The position numbers and the translations under genes were made by a program. A stretch of DNA of 64,000 bases, taken from Paratinospora sagittata. Its lineage: Eukaryota; Streptophyta; Magnoliopsida; Ranunculales; Menispermaceae. Below are positions 1-12,595 of the stretch, piece after piece. The stretch spans positions 26,564,501 through 26,628,500 of the forward strand of contig CM069610.1 of assembly GCA_035771175.1 (NCBI GenBank). The letters are read 5' to 3'. Numbering within the stretch: the first letter of the stretch is position 1; each line of letters opens with the position of its first letter. Under the pieces are notes generated by a model that saw only the letters and a program-made list of their open reading frames with translations, searched no databases and was not told the origin of the DNA.

Positions 1-2317
1 GGGTAACCTCTCGATCAATCTCAGCACTAAAAGTCTGAAAATTGCAAAGTCTTCAAAATCACTTCAATATAGTATTTCATTTTGAAAAAATGTTTTCCGA
101 AAGGTTTTAATCATAATTTCAATGAGTTTTGAATTATTTAAAAGTTTTTAATCTTATGTCAATATGTTTTGAGTTAATGGAATGGTTCTTGAGTGTCAAA
201 ATATTAATTTTTCAACAATAAGGCTATCCAAAAATTTGCCAAAATTTTCCTGAAGGCACTAGCGCACTATGAGTGTTGATAGCACGCTGATAGAGTTTTA
301 TAATAAAACATTTGTTTTTCTGGAAAATTGTCTATAGCGCTATCCCCTTTGATAACTTGCTATAAAGTTGTTGCCGAGATCTTTCCATTTTTAGTAAAAT
401 GGCCAATAGCGCGCTATAGGCCTCGATAACCCGCTCTCGAAAATTACGCAAAACTCGAGCTCTCGGGTTTGTGTATATCGACCTGCTATAGCCTGCTAGC
501 TGTCAATTGAGAACATGATACACAACCCAATAGCACGCTATCCACGTCTGAGACAAATATCTGTTATTTCTAACGAGGAAAATGTGGGCACTTCTGCTTG
601 CTCGATATTTCTATTCCTTACACAATTTTTCCTGGTTATCTTAATTGAAATATGCTCTACTAACACCTAGATGATTCTCATTGCCTCGCACGCCCAAAAC
701 AACTTTCGATTAAACAATGTTTTGAATTCAAATCATTTTGTAATCTCAGCAACTTCTAATTTTTTAAAACACTTATTCTCTGATTTTCAAAAATACAAGT
801 TAGATTGAACTTTCCAAAGAGTTTTTCAAGAGAAGAAAGTAATGATTCTTGCATTTGCCAGAACAAGCTTCGAATAGAATCAAAATTGCAATCTGTCTTG
901 ATGATAACGTCGTTGATCACCAAGTTCTTCATTTTATCCCTTTTGTGCTTAGATTTGCAGAGGCTATCCATTGTTTTAAGCTGTAAGTATATGAAGTGGT
1001 CTCGGTAAGATAACACAACAAAATAGAACACAACACCTGTCTTGCGTCAGGAACACATCAAAGAATAGCTTTCGCAGTCTACAAAGATAAAGCTCGAAGA
1101 ACGAAGACATATCTCATGCCTAACGCATTAGTTTGATCTTTGGTGTGTAGGGTAACCTCTCGATCAATCTCAGCACTAAAAGTCTGAAAATTGGAAAGTC
1201 TTCAAAATCACTTCAATATAGTATTTCATTTTGAAAAAATGTTTTCCGAAAGGTTTTAATCATAATTTCAATGAGTTTTGAATTATTTAAAAGTTTTTAA
1301 TCTTATGTCAATATGTTTTGAGTTAATGGAATGGTTCTTGAGTGTCAAAATATTAATTTTTCAACAATAAGGCTATCCAACAATTTGCCAAAATTTTCCT
1401 GAAGGCACTAGCGCACTATGAGTGTTGATAGCACGCTGATAGAGTTTTATAATAAAACATTTGTTTTTCTGGAAAATTGTCTATAGCGCTATCCCCTTTG
1501 ATAACTTGCTATAAAGTTGTTGCCGAGATCTTTCCATTTTTAGTAAAATGGCCAATAGCGCGCTATAGGCCTCGATAACCCGCTCTCGAAAATTACGTAA
1601 AACTCGAGCTCTCGGGTTTGTGTATATCGACCTGCTATAGCCTGCTAACTGTCAATTGAGAACATGATACACAACCCAATAGCACGCTGTCCACGTCTGA
1701 GACAAAAATCTGATATTTCTAACGAGAAAAATGTGGACACTTCTGCTTGCTCGATATTTCTATTCTTTACACAATTTTTTACAGGTTATCTTAATTGAAA
1801 TATTCTCAACTAACAACTAGATGATTCCCATTGCCTCGGACGCCCAAGACAACTTTGGATTAAACAATGTTTTGAATTCAAATCATTTTGTAATCTCAGC
1901 AACTTCTAATTTTATAAAACACTTATTCTCTGATTTTCAAAAATACAACACACACGATTTTTGCAAGTTAGATTGAGCATTCCAAAGAGTTTTTCCAGAG
2001 AAGAAAGTAATGGTTCTTGCATTTGCCAAAACAAGCTTCGAATAGAATCAAAATTGCAATCTTTCTTGATGATAACGTCGTTGATCAGCAAGTTCTTCAT
2101 TTTAACCCTTTTGTGCTTAGATTTGCAGAGGCTATCCATTGTTTTAAGTTGTAAGTATATGAAGTGGTCTCGGTAAGATAACACAACAAAATAGAACACA
2201 TCACTTGTCTTGCGTCAAGAACAGATCAAAAAATAGCTTTCGAAGTCTACAAAGATAAAGCTCGAAGAACGAAGACATCTCTCATGCCTAACGCATTAGT
2301 TTGATCTTTGGTGTGTA

Positions 2318-5300
2318 GGGTAACCTCTCGATCAATCTCAGCACTAAAAGTCTGAAAATTGCAATGTCTTCAAAATCACTTCAATATATTATTTCATTTT
2401 GACAAAATGTTTTCCGAAAGGTTTTAATCATAATTTCATTGAGTTTTGAATTATTTAAAAGTTTTTCATCTTATGTCAATATGTTTTGAGTTAATGGAAT
2501 GGTTCTTGAGTGTCAAAATATTAATTTTTCAAAAATAAGGCTGTCCAACAATTTGCCAAAATTTTCCTTAAGGCACTAGCGCACTATTAGTGTTGATAGC
2601 ATGCTGATAGAGTTCTATAATAAAACATTTGTTTTTCTGGAAAATTGTCTATAGCGCGCTATCCCCTTTGATAACTCGCTATAAAGTTGTTGCCGAGATC
2701 TTTCCATTTTTAGTAAAATGGCCAGAAGCGCGCTATAGGCCTCGATAACCCGCTATCGGATATTACTTAAAACTCGAGCTCTCGGGTTTGTGTATATCGA
2801 CCTGCTATAGCCTGCTAACTGTCAATTGGGAACATGATACACAACCCAATAGCACGCTATCAACGTCTGAGATAAAAATCTGATATTTCAAACGAGAAAA
2901 ATGTGGGCACTTCTTCTTGCTCGATATTTCTATTCCTTACACAATTTTTTCAGGTTATCTTAATTGAAATATGCTCTACTAATACCTAGATGATTCCCAT
3001 TGCCTCGCACGCCCAAAACAACTTTGGATTAAACAATGTTTTGAATTCAAATCATTTTGTAATCTCAGCAACTTCTAATTTTATAAAGCACTTATTCTCT
3101 GATTTTCAAAAATACAACACACACGATTTTTGCAAGTTAGATTGAGCATTTCAAAGAGTTTTTCCAGAGAAGAAAGTAATGGTTCTTGCATTTGCCAAAA
3201 CAAGCTTCGAATAGAATCAAAATTGCAATCTTTCTTGATGATAACGTCGTTGATCAGCAAGTTCTTCATTTTAACCCTTTTGTGCTTAGATTTGCAGAGG
3301 CTATCTATTGTTTTAAGTTGTAAGTATATGAAGTGGTCTCGGTAAGATAACACAACAAAATAGAACACATCACCCGTCTTGCGTCAAGAACAGATCAAAA
3401 AATAGCTTTCGAAGTCTACAAAGATAAAGCTCGAAGAACGAAGACATCTCTCATGCCTAACGCATTAGTTTGATCTTTGGTGTGTAGGGTAACCTCTCGA
3501 TCAATCTCAGCACTAAAAGTCTGAAAATTGCAAAGTCTTCAAAATCACTTCAATATAGTATTTCATTTTGACAAAATGTTTTTCGAAAGGTTTTAATCAT
3601 AATTTCAATGAGTTTTGAACTTTTTAAAACTTTTTAATCTTATGTCAATATGTTTTGAGTTAATGGAATGGTTCTTGAGTCTCAAAATATTAATTTTTCA
3701 AAAATAAGGCTATCCAGCAATTTGCCAAAATTTTCCTGAAGGCACTAGCGTACAATCAGTGTTGATAGCACGCTAATAGAGTTCTATAATAAAACATTTG
3801 TTTTTCTGGAAAATTGTCTATAGCGCGCTCTCCCCTTTGATAACTCGCTATAAAGCTGTTGCCGAGATCTTTCCATTTTTAGTAAAATGGGCAGAAGCGC
3901 GCTATAGGCCTCGATAACCCGCTATCGAAAATTACAGAAAACTCGAGCTTCGGGTTTGTGTATATCGACCTGCTATAGCCTGGTAACTGTCAATTGAGAA
4001 CATGATACACAACCCAATAGCACGCTATCAACGTCTGAGACAAAAATCTGACATTTCGAACGAGAAAAATGTGGGCACTTCTGCTTGCTCGATATTTCTC
4101 TTCCTTACACAATTTTTCCAGGTTATCTTAATTGAAATATGCTCCACTAACACCTAGATGATTCCCATTGCCTCGCACGCCCAAAACAACTTTGGATTAA
4201 ACAATGTTCTGAATTCAAATCATTTTGTAATCTCAGCAACTTCTAATCTTATAAAACACTTATTCTCTGATTTTCAAAAATACAACACACACGATTTTTG
4301 CAAGTTAGATTGAGCTTTCCAAAGAGTTTTTCAAGAGAAGAAAGTAATGATTCTTGCATTTGCCAAAACAAGCTTCGAATAGAATTAAAATTGCAATCTT
4401 TCTTGATGATAACGTCGTTGATCAGCAAGTTCTTCATTTTATCCCTCTTGTGCTTAGATTTGCAGAGGCTATCCATTGTTTTAAGTTGTAAGTATATGAA
4501 GTGGTCTCGGTAAGATAACACAACAAAATAGAACACATCACCTGTCTTGCGTCAGGAACACATCAAACAATAGCTTTCGAAGCCTACAAAGATAAAGCTC
4601 GAAGAACGAAGACATATCTCATGCCTAATGCATTAGTTTGATCTTTGGTGTGTAGGGTAACCTCTCGATCAATCTCAGCACTAAAAGTCTGAAAATTGCA
4701 ATGTCTTCAAAATCACTTCAATATATTATTTCATTTTGACAAAATGTTTTCCGAAAGGTTTTAATCATAATTTCATTGAGTTTTGAATTATTTAAAAGTT
4801 TTTCATCTTATGTCAATATGTTTTGAGTTAATGGAATGGTTCTTGAGTGTCAAAATATTAATTTTTCAAAAATAAGGCTGTCCAACAATTTGCCAAAATT
4901 TTCCTGAAGGCACTAGCGCACTATTAGTGTTGATAGCATGCTGATAGAGTTCTATAATAAAACATTTGTTTTTCTGGAAAATTGTCTATAGCGCGCTATC
5001 CCCTTTGATAACTCGCTATAAAGTTGTTGCCGAGATCTTTCCATTTTTAGTAAAATGGGCAGAAGCGCGCTATAGGCCTCGATAACCCGCTATCGGATAT
5101 TACTTAAAACTCGAGCTCTCGGGTTTGTGTATATCGACCTGCTATAGCCTGCTAACTGTCAATTGGGAACATGATACACAACCCAATAGCACGCTATCAA
5201 CGTCTGAGATAAAAATCTGATATTTCAAACGAGAAAAATGTGGGCACTTCTTCTTGCTCGATATTTCTATTCCTTACACAATTTTTTCAGGTTATCTTAA

Positions 5301-6991
5301 TTGAAATATGCTCTACTAATACCTAGATGATTCCCATTGCCTCGCACGCCCAAAACAACTTTGGATTAAACAATGTTTTGAATTCAAATCATTTTGTAAT
5401 CTCAGCAACTTCTAATTTTATAAAACACTTATTCTCTGATTTTCAAAAATACAACACACACGATTTTTGCAAGTTAGATTGAGCATTCCAAAGAGTTTTT
5501 CCAGAGAAGAAAGTAATGGTTCTTGCATTTGCCAAAACAAGCTTCGAATAGAATCAAAATTGCAATCTGTCTTGATGCTAACTTCGTTGATCAGCAAGTT
5601 CTTCATTTTATCCCTTTTGTGCTTAGATTTGCACAGGCTATGCATTGTTTTAAGCTGTAAGTATATGAAGTGGTCTCGGTAAGTTAACACAACAAAATAG
5701 AACACAACACCTGTTTTGCGTCAGGAACACATCAAACAATAGCTTTCGAAGTCTACAAAGATAAAGCTCGAAGAACGAAGACATCTCTCATGCCTAACGC
5801 ATTAGTTTGATCTTTGGTGTGTAGGGTAACCTCTCGATCAATCTCAGCACTAAAAGTCTGAAAATTGCAAAGTCTTCAAAATCACTTCAATATAGTATTT
5901 CATTTTGACAAAATGTTTTTCGAAAGGTTTTAATCATAATTTCAATGAGTTTTGAACTTTTTAAAACTTTTTAATCTTATGTCAATATGTTTTGAGTTAA
6001 TGGAATGGTTCTTGAGTCTCAAAATATTAATTTTTCAAAAATAAGGCTATCCAGCAATTTGCCAAAATTTTCCTGAAGGCACTAGCGTACAATCAGTGTT
6101 GATAGCACGCTAATAGAGTTCTATAATAAAACATTTGTTTTTCTGGAAAATTGTCTATAGTGCGCTCTCCCCTTTGATAACTCGCTATAAAGCTGTTGCC
6201 GAGATCTTTCCATTTTTAGTAAAATGGGCAGAAGCGCGCTATAGGCCTCGATAACCCGCTATCGAAAATTACAGAAAACTCGAGCTTCGAGTTTGTGTAT
6301 ATCGCCCTGCTATAGCCTGGTAACTGTCAATTGAGAACATGATACACAACCCAATAGCACGCTATCAACGTCTGAGACAAAAATCTGATATTTCGAACGA
6401 GAAAAATGTGGGCACTTCTGCTTGCTCGATATTTCTCTTCCTTACACAATTTTTCCAGGTTATCTTAATTGAAATATGCTCCACTAACACCTAGATGATT
6501 CCCATTGCCTCGCACGCCCAAAACAACTTTGGATTAAACAATGTTCTGAATTCAAATCATTTTGTAATCTCAGCAACTTCTAATCTTATAAAACACTTAT
6601 TCTCTGATTTTCAAAAATACAACACACACGATTTTTGCAAGTTAGATTGAGCTTTCCAAAGAGTTTTTCAAGAGAAGAAAGTAATGATTCTTGCATTTGC
6701 CAAAACAAGCTTCGAATAGAATTAAAATTGCAATCTTTCTTGATGATAACGTCGTTGATCAGCAAGTTCTTCATTTTATCCCTCTTGTGCTTAGATTTGC
6801 AGAGGCTATCCATTGTTTTAAGTTGTAAGTATATGAAGTGGTCTCGGTAAGATAACACAACAAAATAGAACACATCACCTGTCTTGCGTCAAGAACACAT
6901 AAAAAAATCGCTTTCGAAGTCTACAAAGATAAAACTCAAAGAACGAAGACATATCTCATGCCTAACGCATTAGTCTGATCTTTGGTGTGTA
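2318..6991 (+). repeat. Dimeric higher-order repeat, two copies of 2337 bp
   Basis: The monomer pair starting at 2318 and 3487 recurs at 4655 and 5824, and both pairs are exactly 2337 bp long by start-to-start distance. Variants shared only at this spacing include aattgcaatgtcttc and tatattatttc in the first monomer, and agcgtacaatcag in the second. The pairs match much better to each other than neighbouring monomers do. The exception is a tract at about 5551-5730, which carries variants of another monomer type. Confidence 0.85.
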
Positions 6992-9900
6992 GGGTAACCT
7001 CTCGATCAATCTCAGCACTAAAAGTCTGAAAATTGCAAAGTCTTCAGAATCACTTGAATATAGTATTTCATTTTGAAAAAATGTTTTCCGAAAGGTTTTA
7101 ATCATAATTTCAACGAGTTTTGAATTATTTAAAAGTTTTTAATCTTATGTCAATATGTTTTGAGTTAATGGAATGGCTCTTGAGTGTCAAAATATTAATT
7201 TTTCAAAAATAAGGCTATCTAGCAATTTGCCAAAATTTTCCTGAAGGCACTAGCGCACTATCAGTGTTGATAGCACGCTTATAGAGTTCTATAATAAAAC
7301 ATTTGTTTTTCTTGAAAATTGTCTATAGCGCGCTATCCCCTTCGATAACTCCCTATAAAGCTGTTGTCGAGATCTTTCCATTTTTAGTAAAATGGGCAAT
7401 AGCGCGCTATAGGCCTCGATAACCCGCTATCAAAAAATTCGTAAAGCTCGACCTCTCGGGTCTGTGTATATCGACCTGCTATAGCCTGCTAACTGTCAAT
7501 TGAGAACATGATACACAACCCAATAGCACGCTATCCACGTCTGAGACAAAAATCTGATATTTCGAACGAGAAAAATGTGGGCACTTCTGCTTGCTCGATA
7601 TTTTTATTCCTTACACAATTTTTCTAGGTTATCTTAATTGAAATATGCTCTACTAACACCTAGATTATTCCCCTTATCTCGCACGCCGAAAAGAACTTTC
7701 GATTCAACAATGTTTTGAATTCAAATCTTTTTGTAATCTCAGCAACTTCTAATTTTATAAAACACTTATTCTCTGATTTTCAAAAATACAACACACACGA
7801 TTTTTGCAAGTTAGATTGAGCTTTCCAAAAAGTTTTTCATGAGAAGAAAGTAATGATTCTTGCATTTGCAAAAACAAGCTACGAATAGAATCAAAAATGC
7901 AATCCGTCTTGATGATAATGTCGTTGATCAGCAAGTTCTTCATTTTATCCCTTTTGTGCTTAGATTTCCACAGGCTATCCATTGATTTAAGTTGTAAGTA
8001 TATGAAGTGGTCTCGGTAAGATAACACAACAAAATAGAATACATCAGCTGTCTTGCGTCAGGAACACATCAAACAATAGCTTTCGAAGTCTACAAAGATA
8101 AAGCTTGAAGAACGAAGACATATCTCACGCGTAATGCATTAGTTTGATCTTTGGTGTGTAGGGTAACGTCTCGATCAATCTCAGCACTAAAAGTCTGAAA
8201 ATTGCAAAGTCTTCAAAATCACTTCTATATAGTATTTCATTTTGAAAAAATGTTTTCCGAAAGGTTTTAATCACAATTTCAATGAGTTTTGAATTATTTA
8301 AAAGTTTTTAATCTTATGTCAATATGTTTTGAGTTAATGGAATGGTTCTTGAGTGTCAAAATCTTAATTTTTCAAAAATAAGGCTATCCAGCAATTTGCC
8401 AAAATTTTCCTGAAGGCACTAGCGCACTATCAGTGTTGATAGCATGCTTATAGAGTTCTATAATAAAACATTTGTTTTTCTTGAAAATTGTCTATTGCGC
8501 GCTATGCCCTTTGATAACTCGCTATAAAGCTGTTGTCGAGATCTTTCCATTTTTAGTAAAATGGGCAATAGCGCGCTATAGGCCTCGATAACCCGCTATC
8601 AAAAATTTCGTAAACCTCGAGCTCTCGGGTTTGTGTATATCGACCTGCTATAGCCTGCTAACTGTCAATTGAGAACATGATACACAACCCAATAGCACGC
8701 TATCCACGTCTGAGACAAATGTCTGATATTTCTAACGAGAAAAATGTGGGCACTTCTGCTTGCTCGATATTTCTATTCCTTACACAATTTTTCCAGGTTA
8801 TCTTAATTGAAATATGCTCTACTAACACCTAGATGATTCCCATTGCCTCGCACGCCGAAAACAACTTTGGATTAAACAATGTTTTGAATTCAAATCATTT
8901 TGTAATCTCAGTAACTTCTAATTTTATAAAACACTTATTCTCTGATTTTCAAAAATACAACACAAACGATTTTTGCAAGTTAGATTGAGCTTTCCAAATA
9001 GTTTTTCAAGAGAAGAAAGTAGTGATTTTTGCATTTGACAAAACAAGCTTCGAATAGAATCAAAATTGCAATCTCTCTTGATGATAACGTCGTTGATCAG
9101 CAAGTTCTTCATTTTATCCCTTTTGTGCATAGATTTGCAGAGGCTATCCATTGTTTTAAGCTGTAAGTATAGGAAGTGGTCTCGGTAAGATAACACAACA
9201 AAATAGAACACATCACCTGTCTTGCGTCAAGAACACATCAAAAAATAGCTTTCGAAGTCTAAAAAGATAAAGCTCGAAGAACGAAGACATATCTCATGCC
9301 TAACGCATTAGTTTGATCTTTGGTGTGTAGGGTAAGCTCTCGATCAATCTCAGCACTAAAAGTCTGAAAATTGCAAAGTCTTCAAAATCACTTCAATATA
9401 GTATTTCATTTTGAAAAAATGTTTTCCGAAAGGTTTTAATCATAATTTCAATGAGTTTTGAGTTATTTAAAAGTTTTTAATCTTATGTCAATATGTTTTG
9501 AGTTAATGGAATGGTTCTTAAGTGTCAAAATATTAATTTTTCAAAAATAAGGCTATCCAGCAATTTGCCAAAATTTTCCTGAAGGCACTAGCGCACTATC
9601 AGTGTTGATAGCACGCTTATAGAGTTCTATAATAAAATATTTGTTTTTCTTGAAAATTGTCTATAGCGCGCTATCCCCTTTGATAACTCGTTATAAAGCT
9701 GTTGTCGAGATCTTTCCATTTTTAGTAAATTGGGCAATAGCGCTATAGGCCTCGATAACCCGCTATCGAAAATTTCGTAAACCTCGAGCTCTCGGGTTTG
9801 TGTATATCGACCTGCTATAGCCTTGTAACTGTCAATTGAGAACATGATACACAACCCAATAGCACTCTATCCACGTCTGAGACAAAAATCTGATATTTGT

Positions 9901-11264
9901 AACGAGAAAATGTGGGCACTTCTGCTTGCTCGATATTTCTATTCCTTACACAATTTTTCCAGGTTATCTTAATTGAAATATTCTCTACTAACACCTAGAT
10001 GATTCCCATTGCCTCGCACGCCCAAAACAACTTTGGATTAAACAATGTTTTGAATTCAAATCTTTTTGTAATCTCAGCAACTTCTAATTTTATAAAACAC
10101 TTATTCTCTGATTTTCAAAAATACAACACACACGATTTTTGCAAGTTAGATTGAGCTTTCCAAAGAGTTTTTCAAGAGAAGAAAGTAATGATTCTTGCAT
10201 TTGACAAAACAAGCTTCAAATAGAATCAAAATTGCAATATGTCTTGATGATAACGTCGTTTATCAGCAAGTTCTTCATTTTATCCTTTTGTGCTTAGATT
10301 TGCAGAGGCTATCCACTGTTTTAAGCTGTAAGTATATGAAGTAGTCTCGGTAAGATAACACAACAAAATAGAACATATCACCTGTCTTGCGTCAAGAACA
10401 CATCAAAAAATAGCTTTCGAAGTCTACAAAGATAAAGCTCGAAGAACGAAGGCATATCTCATGCCTAACGCATTAGTTTGATCTTTGGTGTGTAGGATAA
10501 CCTCTCGATCAATCTCAGCACTGAAAGTCTGAAAATTGCAAAGTCTTCAAAGTCACTTCAATATAGTATTTCATTTTGAAAAAATGTTTTCCGAAGGGTT
10601 TTAATCATAATTTCAATGAGTTTTGAATTATTTAAAAGTTTTTAATCTTATGTCAATATGTTTTGAGTTAATGGAATGGTTCTTGAGTGTCAAAATATTA
10701 ATTTTTCAAAAATAAGGCTATCCAGCAATTTGCCAAAATTTCCCTGAAGACACTAGCGGACTATCAGTGTTGATAGCACGCTGATAGAGTTCTATAATAA
10801 AACAATTGTCTTTCTGGAAAATTGTCTATAGCGCGCTATCCCCTCTGATAACCCGCTATAAAGCTGTTGCCGAGATCTTTCCATTTTTTGTAAAATGGGC
10901 AATTGCGCGCTACAGGCCTCGATAACACACTATCGGAAATTACTTAGAACTCGAGTTCTCGAGTTGTGTATATCGACCTGCTATAGCCAGCTAACTGTCG
11001 ATGGAGAACATGATACACAACCCAATAGCACGCTATCCACGTCTGAGACAAATATCTGATATTTGTAACGAGAAAAATGTGGGCACTTCTGCTTGCTCGA
11101 TATTTCTATTCCTTACACAATTTTTCCAGGTTATCTTAATTGAAATATTCTCTACTAACACCTAGATGATTCCCATTGCCTCGCACGCCCAGAACAACTT
11201 TGGATTAAACAATGTTTTGAATTCAAATCATTTTGTAATCTCAGCAACTTCTAATTTTATAAAA

Positions 11265-11269
11265 CACTT
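11265..11269. repeat. Target-site duplication of chromovirus 1, left copy
   Basis: CACTT precedes the element's TGTAGC terminus and is repeated at 15474-15478 after its terminal TGACA. Uninterrupted monomers read aaaacacttattctc here, so removing the element and one CACTT restores the satellite sequence. A 5-bp duplication is usual for Ty3/gypsy integration. Confidence 0.93.
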
Positions 11270-11789
11270 TGTAGCACCCGTGCCTTTAGGTAACGTCATT
11301 TTGACCCATAGTGTACCCTATACGTATTCGTATACGTATGTGTATAAGTATTTTGATGCTCGAAGTACGTAAGTTCGAGTGTCTTTGCATGATTTTAGAT
11401 CATAAAGGGTGCGCATGAAATTTCGGAACCATCGGAGACCCGTTCGACGTCAAAACATTTCAAAAACGATGTTTTGGATCTAGTGGAGCTTTCTCCATGG
11501 AGGAAGAAATTTCTGTCACAACTTACATTAATGGTTTGATCTCCTAGATCCGTTGTCTGATTGGGCTGAAATTTTTTCAGCTCATTCTTATATGATAGAT
11601 CTTCAGTATGAACGGTGAAGATCTTGATTGGAGTTACCTACTTTGAGTTATAAGACCCAAAATACTATTTCACGGATTTTGGGATTTTCTTACGCAGTTT
11701 TGATCAAACAGTTAGATCTCACAATCTCACCGTTGGATTGAGCCTAAAGTTTACCAGAATGTTGATAACTTACTCATTCAACGTTTGGA
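11270..11789 (+). repeat. 5' LTR of chromovirus 1, truncated
   Basis: This matches the first 519 bp of the 3' LTR (12596-13114). Both begin tgtagcacccgtgcc and run to acgtttgga, after which this copy switches abruptly to integrase coding sequence. I count roughly 17 differences by eye, including a small indel near 11312, or about 3 per cent. The remaining 2.36 kb of the LTR, including its likely TATA box, is missing, so this end probably cannot drive transcription. Confidence 0.92.
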
Positions 11790-12538
11790 TATGCTCAGGT
11801 CTTGCATTTTAGAGTTCGGTGGTGGTTGGGGTGAGCATTTGCCCTTGTGTGAATTTGCTTACAACAACAGTTATCAGGCTAGCATCGGTATGGCACCGTA
11901 TGAGGCTTTGTATGGAATACCCTGTAGATCTCCAGCTTGTTGGTACGAGGTGGGTGATACGCAGCTATGGGGCCCTGATGCAGTTGTTGGGCAGACTGAG
12001 AAAGTCAAGCTGATTCGGCAGAAGCTGAAGTCAGCTCAGGACAGGCAAAAAAAGTTATTATGATAACCGACATCGGCCGTTAGAGTTTGCTGTGAGAGAT
12101 CTAGTTTTGCTTAAGGTCTCGCCACTCAAAGGACAGATGAGGTTCGGTGTCAGTGGGAAACTTGCCCCTAGGTTTATTGGGCCATTCCGGATTGTTGAGA
12201 GGATTGGACCAGTAGCTTACAGGTTGGCTCTACCTTCTCAGCTCGAGGGTGTTCATGATGTATTCCACGTATCGATGCTGAGGAAGTTTAATGAAGATCC
12301 ATTGAAGGAGTCTTATCCCGATCCAGCTCATGTGCTTGATGTGAGTCATCTGCAAGTTGGGGAGGATACGACTTATGAGGAGTTGCCTATTCAGATTATG
12401 GCTCGTAGGGTTCAGAAATTGAGAAATAAGGAAATCCCGCTTATGCACGTTAGATGGCAATTCCACGATAATGAAGAGCAAACCTGGGAGCGCGAGGACC
12501 TGATGAGAAAGCAATTCCCCGACCTCTTTGCCGACTGA
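11790..12538 (+). pseudogene. Integrase C-terminus with chromodomain, chromovirus 1 pol remnant
   Basis: The remnant begins just after the point where the catalytic glutamate would lie. It opens with a conserved stretch containing EFAYNNSYQASIGMAPYEAL, typical of the end of Ty3/gypsy integrase cores. The first part reads in one frame to an A7 run at 12047-12053. A one-base shift there ends that frame at 12061-12063, and the homologous sequence continues in the next frame to the TGA at 12536-12538. The second part has the GPY/F module ([12 protein letters not shown]) and ends with a chromodomain-like segment ([17 protein letters not shown]). In related elements integrase inserts the cDNA and the chromodomain is thought to bind chromatin marks. 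With no catalytic D,D-35-E triad and a frameshift, this copy is non-functional. Confidence 0.92.
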
Positions 12539-12583
12539 GGTTAGTTCTCTTGCTTTTATTTTTGAGGACAAAAATACTCCTAA

Positions 12584-12595
12584 GTTGGGGAGAGT
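12584..12595 (+). other. Polypurine tract of chromovirus 1
   Basis: The purine-rich gttggggagagt lies immediately before the 3' LTR terminus TGTAG, 45 bp after the pol stop codon. This is the expected position for the plus-strand primer in reverse transcription. Confidence 0.8.

Larger units (their letters stand above)
1..11269 (+). repeat. Satellite array segment A (about 1.17-kb monomer, ten copies)
   Basis: Head-to-tail monomers were recognised by the recurring start gggtaacctctcgatcaatc or a close variant. Starts are at 1, 1150, 2318, 3487, 4655, 5824, 6992, 8161, 9330 and 10495, giving periods of 1149, 1168, 1169, 1168, 1169, 1168, 1169, 1169 and 1165. The first monomer is short because it lacks about 18 bp (an acacacacgattttt-type segment) near 804. 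The tenth is interrupted at 11269 by a retrotransposon. Each monomer has an AT-rich first quarter, a GC-richer block of CGCTAT-like motifs at offsets of about 255-547, and an AT-rich second half with EcoRI (gaattc) and HindIII (aagctt) sites in most copies. No protein-coding gene is supported here. The window starts inside the array, so its left edge is unknown. Confidence 0.97.

Noticed and set aside
1144..1156. tgtagggtaac at monomer starts considered as telomere-type repeat
   Set aside because: Only a single tagggt-like hexamer occurs per monomer, not a tandem TTTAGGG tract.
1961..2176. Nested plus-strand frame of 61-71 codons overlapping the previous one
   Set aside because: It lies antisense inside the other frame and follows the same satellite variation, with start and end changing between monomers. 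It is treated as chance openness in low-GC repeat DNA.
1912..2199. Conserved small minus-strand open frame (62-98 codons, product starting MFYFVVLSYRDHF) recurring in many monomers
   Set aside because: It repeats because the satellite repeats. In many monomers it is cut to 62 codons (for example 17928-18116, 20266-20454) and in others it is lost, with no known domain and no conserved upstream signal. I see no sign of selection for the protein; a Ka/Ks test across monomers would decide.
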